From assembly GCF_900172225.1 (NCBI RefSeq), contig NZ_FWFO01000005.1, positions 62,001 to 126,000 of the forward strand: 64,000 nt of DNA, given 5' to 3'. The position numbers were made by a program, and so were the translations under genes. Below the pieces are notes generated by a model that did no database searches, was not told where the DNA came from, and was given only the letters and a program-made list of their open reading frames with translations. Origin of the DNA: Falsiruegeria litorea R37 (lineage in GTDB: Bacteria; Pseudomonadota; Alphaproteobacteria; Rhodobacterales; Rhodobacteraceae). This document shows positions 55,286-63,913 of the stretch, one piece after another. The number at the start of each line of letters is the position of its first letter. The stretch's first letter is position 1.

Positions 55286-56014
55286 TTAGGCATCCTTGGC
55301 AACGCGCGCCAGTGTGAGCACGAAAATATGATTTGCTCCGGCGGCCAGGCAGGCCTGCGCACAGGCCGTCAGGGTTGCGCCGGATGTCATCACATCATCC
55401 ACTAGCAGAATGTCCCGTTTGATCATCCGATGTCGTCGCTTGGGGTGTACTTCGATGGCTTGGGACAGGATTTCAGTACGTTCTTGCAGGGTTTTCCCTT
55501 CAAGCATCGGGGTTTTTTTGCTGCGAACCATCAGGTCGGGGCAGTGGGGCAGGCCGGTTTCATCCGACAGGTTCTGAGCTAGCAGAGCCGATTGGTTGTA
55601 GCGGCGTTTCAGCAGACGCGTCCAATGCAACGGCACCGGCGCAATCAGCATCTTGTCGTGCATCATGTATTTGGCGGCCTTGGCCATCCACAGGGCAGCG
55701 GGGCGGGCCAATTCGGGTCGGTCACCATGCTTAAGTGCCAGAATCATCCGCCGTGCTCGGCCTGTATAAAGCAGGGCCGAGCGCCCATCTTTCCAAGGGC
55801 GCGGCGTGCCCATGCAGTCATCGCATTCGATCCGATACCCGTCCTGTTGGCCGGGTAAGGGGGTGCCGCACGCCTCGCACACGGTGCCTGCGATGAACGG
55901 GGTGTCGCGCCAACACGAGCCGCAAAGGCCAAAGTCCGAGGTCACCAGATCCCCACACCCCAGACAGCGTGGGGGGTAGATCATCTCGACAGCGGTTTGA
56001 ATCCTGCTCCACAT
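55286..56014 (-). CDS. ComF-family phosphoribosyltransferase-like protein
   Basis: A 242-residue ComF protein with an N-terminal zinc ribbon (CLGCGDL, CGSCWRD, CEACGTPL, ECDDCMG) and a C-terminal PRTase-like domain with the PRPP loop ILLVDDVMTSGATLTACA. In naturally competent bacteria ComF acts in DNA uptake; in others the role is unknown. It is divergent from the methyltransferase gene with a 17-bp gap. Confidence 0.91.
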   Translation of the reverse strand: MWSRIQTAVEMIYPPRCLGCGDLVTSDFGLCGSCWRDTPFIAGTVCEACGTPLPGQQDGYRIECDDCMGTPRPWKDGRSALLYTGRARRMILALKHGDRPELARPAALWMAKAAKYMMHDKMLIAPVPLHWTRLLKRRYNQSALLAQNLSDETGLPHCPDLMVRSKKTPMLEGKTLQERTEILSQAIEVHPKRRHRMIKRDILLVDDVMTSGATLTACAQACLAAGANHIFVLTLARVAKDA

Positions 56015-56031
56015 GGGATTATCTGCACCTC

Positions 56032-56862
56032 ATGAGATTGCCACTCCAAAACACACCAGAATTGGTCGACAGCGCTGCTCGGGCTACCTATCGCCGCCGC
56101 ATTCAGCCGGATGCCTTGTTCCTGCATGATGCGGCCATCGACGAAGTCCAAGATCGCCTCTCGATGGTTAACAGAACCTTTACGACGCCAGCAGTCGTGA
56201 CGCCTTTGCCGCTGGTCTGGGGCAGTGCGGTTCCGGGTGCTCGGGTGATACAGGATGCCGAGGTGCTGGATCTGGAGCCCGGGGCGCATGATCTGGTGGT
56301 GCATGCGATGGGTCTGCATTGGGCCAATGACCCGGTTGGGCAGTTGATCCAATGTCGTCGTGCACTCAAGCCCGATGGCCTGTTGCTGGCGATTGCGCTC
56401 GGCGGTGAGACGCTGCGTGAACTGCGCGCCGCTTTGGGGCAGGCCGAGGTTGAAGTGTCCGGTGGCTTGTCGCCGCGAATCGCTCCGATGGCAGAGATTC
56501 GCGACCTGGGTGGTTTGCTCCAAAGGGCCGGGTTTGCTTTGCCAGTGGCCGACAACGTGGACTTTCGGGCCGAATACCGGGACATCTGGCATCTGATGCG
56601 TGATCTGCGCGCGATGGGGGAAGGCAACGCCTTGTCTGCGCGTTTGCGCCACCCGACGCGCCGGGGCGTATTCCAGCGCGCGCAAGAGCTGTACCAGAGC
56701 AGCTTTGCCACGAATCAGGGACGTCTGCCCGCAACCTTTGATCTGATCTGCCTGACGGGGTGGTCCCCGGACGAAAGCCAACCCAAACCGCTGCGCCCCG
56801 GGTCGGCAAAGGCGCGGCTGGCGGATGCTCTCAAAACGACCGAAGGCAAATTGTCGGATTGA
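56032..56862 (+). CDS. NDUFAF5/BioC-like SAM methyltransferase
   Basis: A 276-residue protein. The N-terminal region FLHDAAIDEVQDRLSMVNRT, the HDLVVHAMGLHWANDPVGQL segment and the C-terminal FDLICLTGWSPDESQPKPL match the NDUFAF5-like methyltransferases linked to respiratory complex I assembly, related to BioC. The usual SAM glycine-rich motif is weak here (ATPAVVTPLPLVWGSAVPG region). ATG 56032 is chosen as the family-like start. It lies just upstream of hemH. Confidence 0.8.
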   Translation: MRLPLQNTPELVDSAARATYRRRIQPDALFLHDAAIDEVQDRLSMVNRTFTTPAVVTPLPLVWGSAVPGARVIQDAEVLDLEPGAHDLVVHAMGLHWANDPVGQLIQCRRALKPDGLLLAIALGGETLRELRAALGQAEVEVSGGLSPRIAPMAEIRDLGGLLQRAGFALPVADNVDFRAEYRDIWHLMRDLRAMGEGNALSARLRHPTRRGVFQRAQELYQSSFATNQGRLPATFDLICLTGWSPDESQPKPLRPGSAKARLADALKTTEGKLSD

Positions 56863-56920
56863 CCCAATGGGTTTTCCGCTTATCTCACCTGCGACACACG
56901 ATATATTCAGGACGCCAAAC

Positions 56921-57970
56921 ATGTTTGATGCCACCCGCCCCGCCCATGCCCCAACCGACCATCCAAAGGTGAAGTTCGGCAAGGTCGGCGTGTTGCTGGC
57001 CAATCTGGGCACGCCGGATGACTATTCATATTGGCCGATGCGGCGTTACCTGAACGAGTTTCTGTCGGACCAGCGGGTGATCGACTATCCGAAATGGAAA
57101 TGGCAGCCTCTGCTACAGCTGATCATCCTGACCAAACGCCCTTTCACGTCTGGTGCGGCTTACAAATCCATCTGGAACCACGACAAGGGCGAAAGCCCGT
57201 TGATGACGATCACCAAGGATCAGACAGCCAAGATGGCGGCAAGTTTGACCGAGCGCTATGGCGACCGGGTGATGGTTGATTTCTGTATGCGCTATGGCAA
57301 CCCATCAACGCAGTCTAAGGTTCGAGAAATGGTCGAGGCGGGATGCGACAAGATCTTGTTTTTTCCGCTTTATCCGCACTACGCCGGCGCGACCTCGGCC
57401 ACTGCCAATGACCAATTTTTCCGCGCCCTGATGCAAGAGGCCTGGCAGCCCGCTAGCCGCACGGTCGCGCCGTACTTCGACCATCCGGCCTATGTCGAGG
57501 CTCTGGCGCAGTCGATCGAGAGCGCATATGCGGATATGGCGACGCGCCCCGACATTCTGGTGTGTTCCTACCACGGTATGCCCGAACGGTATTTGCAGCA
57601 GGGCGATCCCTATCACTGCCAATGCGTGAAAACGACCAGGCTTCTGCGCGAGCGTCTGGGTTGGGATGAGACCGAGATCGTTTCGACTTTTCAATCGCGG
57701 TTTGGACCCGAGGAATGGCTGAAACCGTATACGGTCGACCACGTGGCGGATTTGGCGAAGCAGGGCAAAAAGAACATCGCCGTCTGCGCACCGGCCTTTT
57801 CAGCCGATTGCATCGAAACGCTCGAAGAGATCAATGAAGAGATCAAGGAAAGCTTTGAAGAGGCGGGTGGTGAGCAGTTCACCTACATTCCCTGCCTTAA
57901 CGATGACGACGCGCATATCGAGGCACTGAGCACCGTTGTGGCGGAAAACCTGTCGGGCTGGATCGACTGA
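56921..57970 (+). CDS. hemH: Ferrochelatase
   Basis: Ferrochelatase inserts Fe(II) into protoporphyrin IX, the last step of haem synthesis. The 349-residue protein has VGVLLANLGTPDDYSYWPMR, IWNHDKGESPL and the metal-site motif CSYHGMPERY with the catalytic His. The frame extends upstream into the methyltransferase gene, but AGGA at 56909-56912 and the usual length point to ATG 56921. It ends at a terminator. Confidence 0.96.
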   Translation: MFDATRPAHAPTDHPKVKFGKVGVLLANLGTPDDYSYWPMRRYLNEFLSDQRVIDYPKWKWQPLLQLIILTKRPFTSGAAYKSIWNHDKGESPLMTITKDQTAKMAASLTERYGDRVMVDFCMRYGNPSTQSKVREMVEAGCDKILFFPLYPHYAGATSATANDQFFRALMQEAWQPASRTVAPYFDHPAYVEALAQSIESAYADMATRPDILVCSYHGMPERYLQQGDPYHCQCVKTTRLLRERLGWDETEIVSTFQSRFGPEEWLKPYTVDHVADLAKQGKKNIAVCAPAFSADCIETLEEINEEIKESFEEAGGEQFTYIPCLNDDDAHIEALSTVVAENLSGWID

Positions 57971-57995
57971 CGTCTAAGCAGGGTTCCCAAAAATG

Positions 57996-58024
57996 AAAAA
58001 GGCGGTGGGTGACCACCGCCTTTT
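57996..58024. terminator. Bidirectional terminator between hemH and a small ORF
   Basis: GGCGGTGG/CCACCGCC stem (8 bp, 4-nt loop) flanked by five A and four T residues, between convergent genes. Confidence 0.88.
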
Positions 58025-58048
58025 CCGTATCAGCCGAAGCTGAAAATC

Positions 58049-58231
58049 TTAGGACGATGCAACAGCGGCGCCGACCAGAACCAGCAGCAGCAGCGGCAGG
58101 ACGATGCCCGACGACGACGACTGAGTTTCTTCAACGATGACCGGGGGCTCAACGATCGGCTCAGCGATGTTGCCCGCGTATGCGGTCGAAGCAGCAGCAG
58201 TCAGAGCAGCAGCAAGAACGAGTTTTTTCAT
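58049..58231 (-). CDS. Small exported or membrane-anchored protein (60 aa)
   Basis: A 60-residue protein with a signal peptide (MKKLVLAAALTAAASTAYAG), a Pro/Glu/Val stretch (IAEPIVEPPVIVEETQ) with four serines, then a hydrophobic C-terminal helix (GIVLPLLLLVLVGAAVASS). The mature form would be about 41 residues with one membrane segment. GGAGG 5 nt before the ATG and a terminator after the stop support a real gene. I do not recognise a functional family. Confidence 0.75.
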   Translation of the reverse strand: MKKLVLAAALTAAASTAYAGNIAEPIVEPPVIVEETQSSSSGIVLPLLLLVLVGAAVASS

Positions 58232-58369
58232 ATTAACCTCCAGAATTTGCGCGATTCGACATAATGAACCGCACAGCCAAGACTTACCTCGTGGTTTTTT
58301 CTAATCAGCTATAGGGTTGAATTGCAAACGCTACTTACCCCAAACCTGATTCACCGCGCTGAAATGTCG

Positions 58370-58969
58370 TCAAATTAGCAACACTTGCGTGCCCACCTTG
58401 GCCATTGAGAACAATTCGGAGATATGCTCGTTGTACAGACCAATGCAGCCGTTCGACGACCGGCGTCCGATTTTGCGCGTGTCGTGGGTGCCGTGGATGC
58501 GGTAGTATTTCCAGCTTAGGTACAGCGCGTGCGTGCCCAATGGGTTGTCCGGGCCCGGCGGAATATGGTCCGGCCACTCGGGATTACGCTTTTTCATCGA
58601 AGGGGTTGGCGACCAGCTGGGGCCTTCGACCTTGCGGATGACGCTGGTGCGGCCAAGCCGGGTCAGTTCCTCGGTCAGGGGCACTGATGAGGGGTAGAGC
58701 TTGTAGATCGACTGATCGTCCGACCAATAATGCAGCGCACGCGACGTGGTATCGACCAGAATCGCACCGTTTCTGGTGTTGCTGAAGTAAGGTTTCCAAC
58801 TCTTCGCACGGAAGCTTGAAATATTGCGACGAACCGCCGGCTCTGGCTCGGGGGCCGGGCGTAATGGGTCGTTTGGCACGTATTGAGCGATGGCAGGCGT
58901 ACCCAAAGTGGCGGTTGCGCCAATCAAAAAACTGCGGCGAGTCGGGGATTCGAATGACTTTTTGACCAT
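58370..58969 (-). CDS. Tat-exported L,D-transpeptidase (YkuD)
   Basis: A 199-residue protein with a twin-arginine signal (SPTRRSFLIGATATLGTPAIA). The YkuD domain carries YYRIHGTHDTRKIGRR with the catalytic His and SSNGCIGLYNEHI with the nucleophilic Cys. It would cross-link peptidoglycan or anchor outer-membrane protein in the periplasm. Export already folded through Tat is notable for this family but common in roseobacters as far as I recall. It differs clearly from the lipoprotein YkuD at 15577. Confidence 0.9.
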   Translation of the reverse strand: MVKKSFESPTRRSFLIGATATLGTPAIAQYVPNDPLRPAPEPEPAVRRNISSFRAKSWKPYFSNTRNGAILVDTTSRALHYWSDDQSIYKLYPSSVPLTEELTRLGRTSVIRKVEGPSWSPTPSMKKRNPEWPDHIPPGPDNPLGTHALYLSWKYYRIHGTHDTRKIGRRSSNGCIGLYNEHISELFSMAKVGTQVLLI

Positions 58970-59137
58970 GGTTGCAGACCTTTATGTGTTCAAACCCAGT
59001 ATCCGAGCCATAATATGGCGCGAAAGCCTCAGTCGCAAATCAAACCGGCATGAAAGCGCAGATTGTGGCAGAGTTGCATTTGCGCCTGCACCTGTGTCGC
59101 GCTATCTCATGATCCGATAGATGTTCCGGGGTGCCTT

Positions 59138-59650
59138 ATGACGCGACTGATTTCTCTTTTGACGGTTCTGTTTCTGGGCCTTGCGGCCTGTACCCCCACA
59201 TCGGGGCCAGATCGGTTGGGGGCTGATGGCCAGCCGCTGCCCAAGGTTTACAAGATTCGCGGCAACGCCTCGAAGCTGCAGTTCCGCATGCTGGACTCGG
59301 TCAATGCACTTCGCTCGGCCTCGGGCCTGTCTCCGGTGCAGTTGAACGCGCAGCTGAATGCGGCTGCTGCGACGCATTCGCGTGACATGGCTGCACAGAA
59401 CCGCCCCTGGCACTTTGGTTCGGATGGTTCGTCGCCGCTGGATCGGATTGCGCGGGCCGGATACCCTGGGCCGCTGGTGGGTGAGGCGATCTCGGAAACC
59501 TACGAGACCGAGTTGGAAACCCTGGCCGCCTGGATGGAAGAGCCGGGCACGCGTGGCGTAATTTTGGACCCGACAGCCATCAACATGGGGTTTGCCTGGT
59601 TCCAGGAAAAAAGCGGCAAGATTTGGTGGACATTGGAAATGGGCGGCTAA
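59138..59650 (+). CDS. CAP/SCP-domain lipoprotein
   Basis: A 170-residue protein with a lipoprotein signal (MTRLISLLTVLFLGLAACTP, lipobox LAAC) and a CAP superfamily domain: DSVNALRSASGLSPVQL, AAATHSRDMAAQNRPWHFG and PTAINMGFAWFQ. Bacterial CAP proteins are extracytoplasmic and mostly of unknown role. The frame extends 25 codons upstream, but the ATG at 59138 gives the signal peptide. Confidence 0.87.
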   Translation: MTRLISLLTVLFLGLAACTPTSGPDRLGADGQPLPKVYKIRGNASKLQFRMLDSVNALRSASGLSPVQLNAQLNAAAATHSRDMAAQNRPWHFGSDGSSPLDRIARAGYPGPLVGEAISETYETELETLAAWMEEPGTRGVILDPTAINMGFAWFQEKSGKIWWTLEMGG

Positions 59651-59670
59651 GCCCGATCCAGTTACAAACA

Positions 59671-59698
59671 AAAAAAGGCCCAGGACGGGGCCTTTTTT
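59671..59698. terminator. Bidirectional terminator between the CAP gene and ptsN
   Basis: GGCCC/GGGCC stem flanked by a run of A on the left and six T on the right, between convergent genes. Confidence 0.82.
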
Positions 59699-59723
59699 GA
59701 TTCCAGAGATGGGTGATCCAGGA

Positions 59724-60188
59724 TCAGGCGGCTTGAACCGATTGCGCCTCGGTCAGGATTGCATAGAGCTTGGTCTGATCCAGATTGGCACGCAGTTTGG
59801 TGCACAGCGGCTGCTCGCGCAGGGTGCGCGATACCAAGGCCAGCGCCTTCAGGTGCTCTACGCCCGCCTCTTCAGGGGCAAACAGGGTAAAGGCAATGTC
59901 CACCGGTTGCCGGTCAACCGAGCCGAAATCCATCGGTTTTTCCAGCATGACAAACACACCGGTGACATGCTCTACGCCAGCCATACGGGCGTGAGGCAGG
60001 GCTACACCATGGCCAACGCCAGTGGGTCCCAGGCTTTCGCGTTCCATCAGGGCCTCGACCGTCGACTGTGGGTCAAACCCATGCGAGGTATGTGCCACTT
60101 CGGCGATTTCCTGGAACAGACGTTTCTTGCTCGAGGCGGCGGCAAATACCTTGACCGCCTCAGGCTTGAGGATGCTTGAAAGCTCCAT
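59724..60188 (-). CDS. ptsN: Nitrogen-type PTS IIA protein
   Basis: EIIA-Ntr takes phosphate from NPr and regulates metabolism and potassium transport. The 154-residue protein has the phosphorylated His in GHGVALPHARM (near residue 66). Length is normal. It lies 72 bp downstream of hpf, the usual neighbour. Confidence 0.94.
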   Translation of the reverse strand: MELSSILKPEAVKVFAAASSKKRLFQEIAEVAHTSHGFDPQSTVEALMERESLGPTGVGHGVALPHARMAGVEHVTGVFVMLEKPMDFGSVDRQPVDIAFTLFAPEEAGVEHLKALALVSRTLREQPLCTKLRANLDQTKLYAILTEAQSVQAA

Positions 60189-60260
60189 CTCTTGCTTGCT
60201 CCGCGTGGGCGCCCTCTGATCAATTGGGCCAGAGGGCAGCCATCTGATAATTCTTGCCTA

Positions 60261-60824
60261 TTACGGGTCGATCCAGCCGATGTTTCCGTCATCTCGACGG
60301 TACACCACGTTCAACCCATCCTTGCCTTCGTTCCGAAAGACCAGCACCGGGGCACCAGCCAGCTCCATTTGCATAACGGCCTCGCCAACCGAAAGCGACG
60401 GAATTTTAGTTTCCATCTCGGCCACAATAATCGGCTGAAGCGACTCGGGCTCACTGTCGGTGTTCTGTCCTTCCGACGCGAGGATATACGAGGACGCGCC
60501 AAAGAGTTCAACCGGCTCGGATCGATCCTTGTGGTGATCCTTCAGGCGGCGCTTGTAGCGGCGCAGCTGGGTCTCCATTTTATCGCAGCAGGCCTCGAAC
60601 GCGGCATAAATCTCGTTGGCATGCGCCTTGGCTTGCGCCGTCAGGCCGGTTGAAAGATGAACAGTTGTTTCGCACACATATTCATGCGCCGAGCGGGAAA
60701 AGACGACATTGGCGTCGGTGGGGCGTTCCGCGTATTTTGCGACCGCATCGCCCAGTTCCGTCTGCACGTGTGTTTGCAGGGCTTCACCGATATCAATCTG
60801 TTTTCCGCTGATTTGGTAACGCAT
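60261..60824 (-). CDS. hpf: Long-form ribosome hibernation promoting factor
   Basis: A 187-residue long HPF that dimerises ribosomes into 100S particles in stationary phase. The N-terminal HPF domain (YQISGKQIDIGEALQTHVQ, then YKRRLKDHH) is joined to the C-terminal dimerisation domain (KIPSLSVGEAVMQMELAGA, FRNEGKDGLNVVYRRDDG). AAGGAG 5 nt before ATG 60824 rules out the 20-codon extension. Upstream lies a 255-bp gap where rpoN is often found in other Proteobacteria. Confidence 0.95.
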   Translation of the reverse strand: MRYQISGKQIDIGEALQTHVQTELGDAVAKYAERPTDANVVFSRSAHEYVCETTVHLSTGLTAQAKAHANEIYAAFEACCDKMETQLRRYKRRLKDHHKDRSEPVELFGASSYILASEGQNTDSEPESLQPIIVAEMETKIPSLSVGEAVMQMELAGAPVLVFRNEGKDGLNVVYRRDDGNIGWIDP

Positions 60825-61079
60825 GTGATCTCCTTCACAATTCTCACCCGCATTCACGCCCAAAGGATTGGGTGCGCCTGTCAATAACGGGTGATTGGAT
60901 TAGGCATTTGCGCAGATTGCGTCCCATTCGACCCTTCAGCGAAGGGGCTCACCAAGACAGCATCGAACCGCAAGTTTGCCATACCCCGATTGAGGCAAGA
61001 GACGCGCCGAGAGTCAATCGCAAAGCAGCAAAGAAGTTGTGTGAATCTTCGTCGCTTTCGGCGGTCATCCGTCGTAAGG
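60825..61079. other. Gap between hpf and lptB, no rpoN
   Basis: A 255-bp stretch without a supported gene. On the minus strand TTGACA occurs at 60884-60879, but no matching -10 lies at usual spacing. It presumably holds the hpf-ptsN promoter. The 3' end of lptB shows no clear terminator here. Confidence 0.35.
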
Positions 61080-61841
61080 TCATGAAATGCGGAAGTTTTC
61101 GCCCAGATACACGCGGCGCACGTTTTCGTTGTCCACGACCTCTTCCGGTGTGCCGGACATCAGGACCTGACCGTCATGCAAGATATAGGCGCGGTCCACG
61201 ATCTCGAGCGTTTCGCGCACATTGTGGTCAGTGATCAACACGCCAATGCCGCGCTTTTTCAGATCAGCCACAAGGTGGCGGATGTCACCAACACTGATCG
61301 GGTCAACACCTGCAAAAGGCTCGTCCAGCAGCAGATATTTGGGGTCGGCGGCCAGGCAGCGGGCAATTTCAACGCGGCGGCGTTCGCCGCCCGACAGGGC
61401 CAGCGCAGGGGCGCGTCGCAGGTGCTCGACGGAAAAGTCTGACAGCAATTCTTCAAGCCGTTCCTTGCGCTTGTGCGCGTGTTTGACGGTCACATCCAGT
61501 ACAGCCGAAATATTGTCTTCGACGCTCAGGCCGCGAAAGATCGACATTTCCTGCGGCAGATATCCGATCCCCAAACGTGCACGCCGATACATCGGCAGTG
61601 TGGTGACATTCTGACCGTCGATGGTGACTGATCCAGCTTCGGGGAACACCAAACCAGCGATGGAGTAGAATGTTGTCGTTTTGCCGGATCCGTTCGGGCC
61701 CAACAGCGCCACAACCTCGGATCGGTCCAGAGACATCGACACGTCCCGAATCACCGTCTTTTTACTGTAAGACTTGCGCAGCTTCTCGATTTTCAGCCCG
61801 GATGAGCCTTCGGTCACGCTGAGTTTCGGTTTTGCCATCAA
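61080..61841 (-). CDS. lptB: LPS export ABC ATPase LptB
   Basis: LptB powers extraction of LPS from the inner membrane with LptFG. The 253-residue ATPase has Walker A LLGPNGSGKTTTFYS, signature ALSGGERRRVEIARCL, Walker B YLLLDEPFAGVDPISV and the switch His in ITDHNVRET. Its start overlaps the lptA stop by 4 bp, in the order kdsD-lptC-lptA-lptB. LptF and LptG are not in the window. Confidence 0.96.
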   Translation of the reverse strand: MMAKPKLSVTEGSSGLKIEKLRKSYSKKTVIRDVSMSLDRSEVVALLGPNGSGKTTTFYSIAGLVFPEAGSVTIDGQNVTTLPMYRRARLGIGYLPQEMSIFRGLSVEDNISAVLDVTVKHAHKRKERLEELLSDFSVEHLRRAPALALSGGERRRVEIARCLAADPKYLLLDEPFAGVDPISVGDIRHLVADLKKRGIGVLITDHNVRETLEIVDRAYILHDGQVLMSGTPEEVVDNENVRRVYLGENFRIS

Positions 61842-62329
61842 TTCTTGTCCGAGTTCAAAATTGTTTTCACTCGGCCAACCATCTGCGCCGTTCCGGTGAT
61901 CAGATTGACGGTCATCTTGTTCGAAGTCAGGGCGTTTTCGCCTTGGGTCAGCAACACGTTTCCGGTCATCACGATGACGCCTGTATCGATGGTGTAATCT
62001 GCGCGCTGCGCCTGAGCGGCATCAGGTCCGCTGACCAGCACAACGTCGCCCGTTGCTTCCATGCGTTGGATGCCGGATTGTTCCTGGTTGTAGATGACAA
62101 GAACGCGCTGCGCAGACAGGCGCATTTCACCTTGCCCCACCAAGACGTTACCCTTGAATTCCGCGGATCCGTTCTCCTGGTTCACGTCGAGCGTATCAGC
62201 TGTCACTTCTACCGGCAGGGATGGGTCGGCTTTGATCGCACCGAATGCAACGTTAGTGCCCTGTGCCGACACCGGTGCCGCGCCCAGGACCAAAGAGATG
62301 CTGATAATCAGAGCGCGAAAATAGAACAC
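61838..62329 (-). CDS. lptA: LPS transport periplasmic protein LptA
   Basis: A 163-residue OstA-like protein with a signal peptide (ISISLVLGAAPVSAQG) and the repeat core VTADTLDVNQENGSAEFKGN, then MRLSAQRVLVIYNQ. It forms the bridge across the periplasm in the Lpt pathway. Overlaps lptB by 4 bp and starts 3 bp after the lptC stop. Confidence 0.93.
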   Translation of the reverse strand: MFYFRALIISISLVLGAAPVSAQGTNVAFGAIKADPSLPVEVTADTLDVNQENGSAEFKGNVLVGQGEMRLSAQRVLVIYNQEQSGIQRMEATGDVVLVSGPDAAQAQRADYTIDTGVIVMTGNVLLTQGENALTSNKMTVNLITGTAQMVGRVKTILNSDKN

Positions 62330-62332
62330 AGG

Positions 62333-62932
62333 TTATCTTTCTTGCTTTTGGGGATCATATATCAGCTTCACGCCGTTTTTGAATACCATGTGGATGGGTC
62401 CATCGTCGTTTTTTGCACCCATTTCCATGTTTCCGGCCGTGAAATCACCAATTGGGCCGGTTCCGGTGACTGTTCCGGGGGTCGATCCCTTGATCCCGCT
62501 CAGCGTCGTGTGCAGCACTTCGGTCCGGATTTCGGTGCCATCGGTTGATGTGATCCGAACGTCGCCCGAGAACACGGCCATGTCCTGATCCAGCGCAACG
62601 CTCCCCAAATCCGAGGTCAGGCGGATGATCTTGCCGTCGATAAGTTTGATCTTGGCGTCCAGGTTTGTCGCCTCGGCCGGGGAATTTGGCCCGCCAGGCC
62701 GGGCGATCAATGCGGTGACCAGCACTTCTTCGCCCTTGGCAGTGGTGCCCGAGAAATAGGGTTTGGTCACTTGTTGGTCGCGCATCCGATCTGCCATGTC
62801 CTGTTCGGCAAACGGGATTGTGGCATTTGGGTCGACGCTGCGGGACAGCAGGAACAGGGTCGACAACAGCGCAAGTGCTGCCAAAGGCAGAAGCACCTTT
62901 AACAGTTGCACCATGCGTGAATAGCCGTCCAA
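62333..62932 (-). CDS. lptC: LPS export protein LptC
   Basis: A 199-residue protein with one N-terminal membrane helix (LLKVLLPLAALALLSTLFLL) and a periplasmic beta-jellyroll domain (KPYFSGTTAKGEEVLVTAL; FSGDVRITSTDGTEIRTEVL). LptC connects LptB2FG to LptA. Lies 12 bp after kdsD. Confidence 0.92.
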   Translation of the reverse strand: MDGYSRMVQLLKVLLPLAALALLSTLFLLSRSVDPNATIPFAEQDMADRMRDQQVTKPYFSGTTAKGEEVLVTALIARPGGPNSPAEATNLDAKIKLIDGKIIRLTSDLGSVALDQDMAVFSGDVRITSTDGTEIRTEVLHTTLSGIKGSTPGTVTGTGPIGDFTAGNMEMGAKNDDGPIHMVFKNGVKLIYDPQKQER

Positions 62933-62944
62933 ATCCCCGGCCCC

Positions 62945-63913
62945 TTATCCCAGACCGACGCGCAGGCAGTCGTGGATATGCAGCAAGCCCTGCGCCGAGC
63001 TTTTTGTGGCCTCATCGGTCACAAACAGGCAGGTGATCTTTCGCTGGTTCATCACGGCCACCGCCTCCTCGGCCAGCGAATCGGCTGTGATCGTGGTCGG
63101 GTTGGCGGTCATGACCTGTTCTGCATTCAGATCCAGCAACCCGTCCATGTTTCGCCGCAAGTCACCATCGGTGATGATCCCTGCCAGCGATCCATCCGCG
63201 CCGGTTACGCCCACAACGCCAAAGCCCTTTTGGCTGATCTCGATCAGCGCCTCGCTCATCGGCGTATCGGCGGTGATCAGTGGCAGAGCATCGCCCGCAT
63301 GCATCAGATCGCTGACCTTGCTCAGTCGCGCGCCTAGCTTGCCACCAGGGTGGAACTCGCGGAAATTCTCGGGCCGGAAGTCGCGATACTTCATCAATGC
63401 AATCGCCAGTGCATCCCCCATCGCTAGCGTCAGCGTTGTCGAGATGGATGGCACCATGCCAAAGCCACAGGCTTCGCCCCGTGCGGGGATCTGCAGGTGC
63501 ACATCGGCGTTCTTCATCAGCGTGCTGTCCATGCGGCTGGACAGACCGATAAGAGGGATCGAGAAGCGACGCGTAAACGCCAGCAGGTTCGCCAACTCTG
63601 GTGCCTCGCCCGAGTTCGAAATCGCCAGAACAACATCCCCTTCGGACAGCATGCCCAGATCGCCGTGGCTTGCCTCGGCCGGGTGCACGAAATAGGCGGG
63701 CGTGCCGGTGCTGGCCAGGGTGGCGGCGATCTTGTGGCCGATGTGGCCCGATTTGCCGATGCCGCTGACGATAACGCGACCCTTGGTGTTCAGGATCAGA
63801 TCAACTGCTTGTGCAAAGCGATCATCCAGCCCTTCGGCCAAGGACTCAAGCGCTTGGGCCTCGTCTGTGATCACCTGGCGGGCGGTGCTGAGAAAGGACT
63901 GTGGATCGGTCAT
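62945..63913 (-). CDS. kdsD: Arabinose-5-phosphate isomerase KdsD (KpsF/GutQ family)
   Basis: KdsD makes arabinose 5-phosphate, the precursor of Kdo. The 322-residue protein has an SIS domain (VSGIGKSGHIGHKIAATLAS, HPAEASHGDLGML) and two C-terminal CBS domains (about 205-322). It sits upstream of the lpt genes, linking Kdo synthesis and LPS export. The start overlaps the stop of the rnd-like gene (ATGA). Confidence 0.95.
   Translation of the reverse strand: MTDPQSFLSTARQVITDEAQALESLAEGLDDRFAQAVDLILNTKGRVIVSGIGKSGHIGHKIAATLASTGTPAYFVHPAEASHGDLGMLSEGDVVLAISNSGEAPELANLLAFTRRFSIPLIGLSSRMDSTLMKNADVHLQIPARGEACGFGMVPSISTTLTLAMGDALAIALMKYRDFRPENFREFHPGGKLGARLSKVSDLMHAGDALPLITADTPMSEALIEISQKGFGVVGVTGADGSLAGIITDGDLRRNMDGLLDLNAEQVMTANPTTITADSLAEEAVAVMNQRKITCLFVTDEATKSSAQGLLHIHDCLRVGLG

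Noticed and set aside
60856-60884. Sigma-70 promoter for hpf starting with TTGACA
   Set aside because: The -35 is perfect, but the hexamer 17 nt downstream is GGGCGT, and nothing better lies within 16-19 nt.
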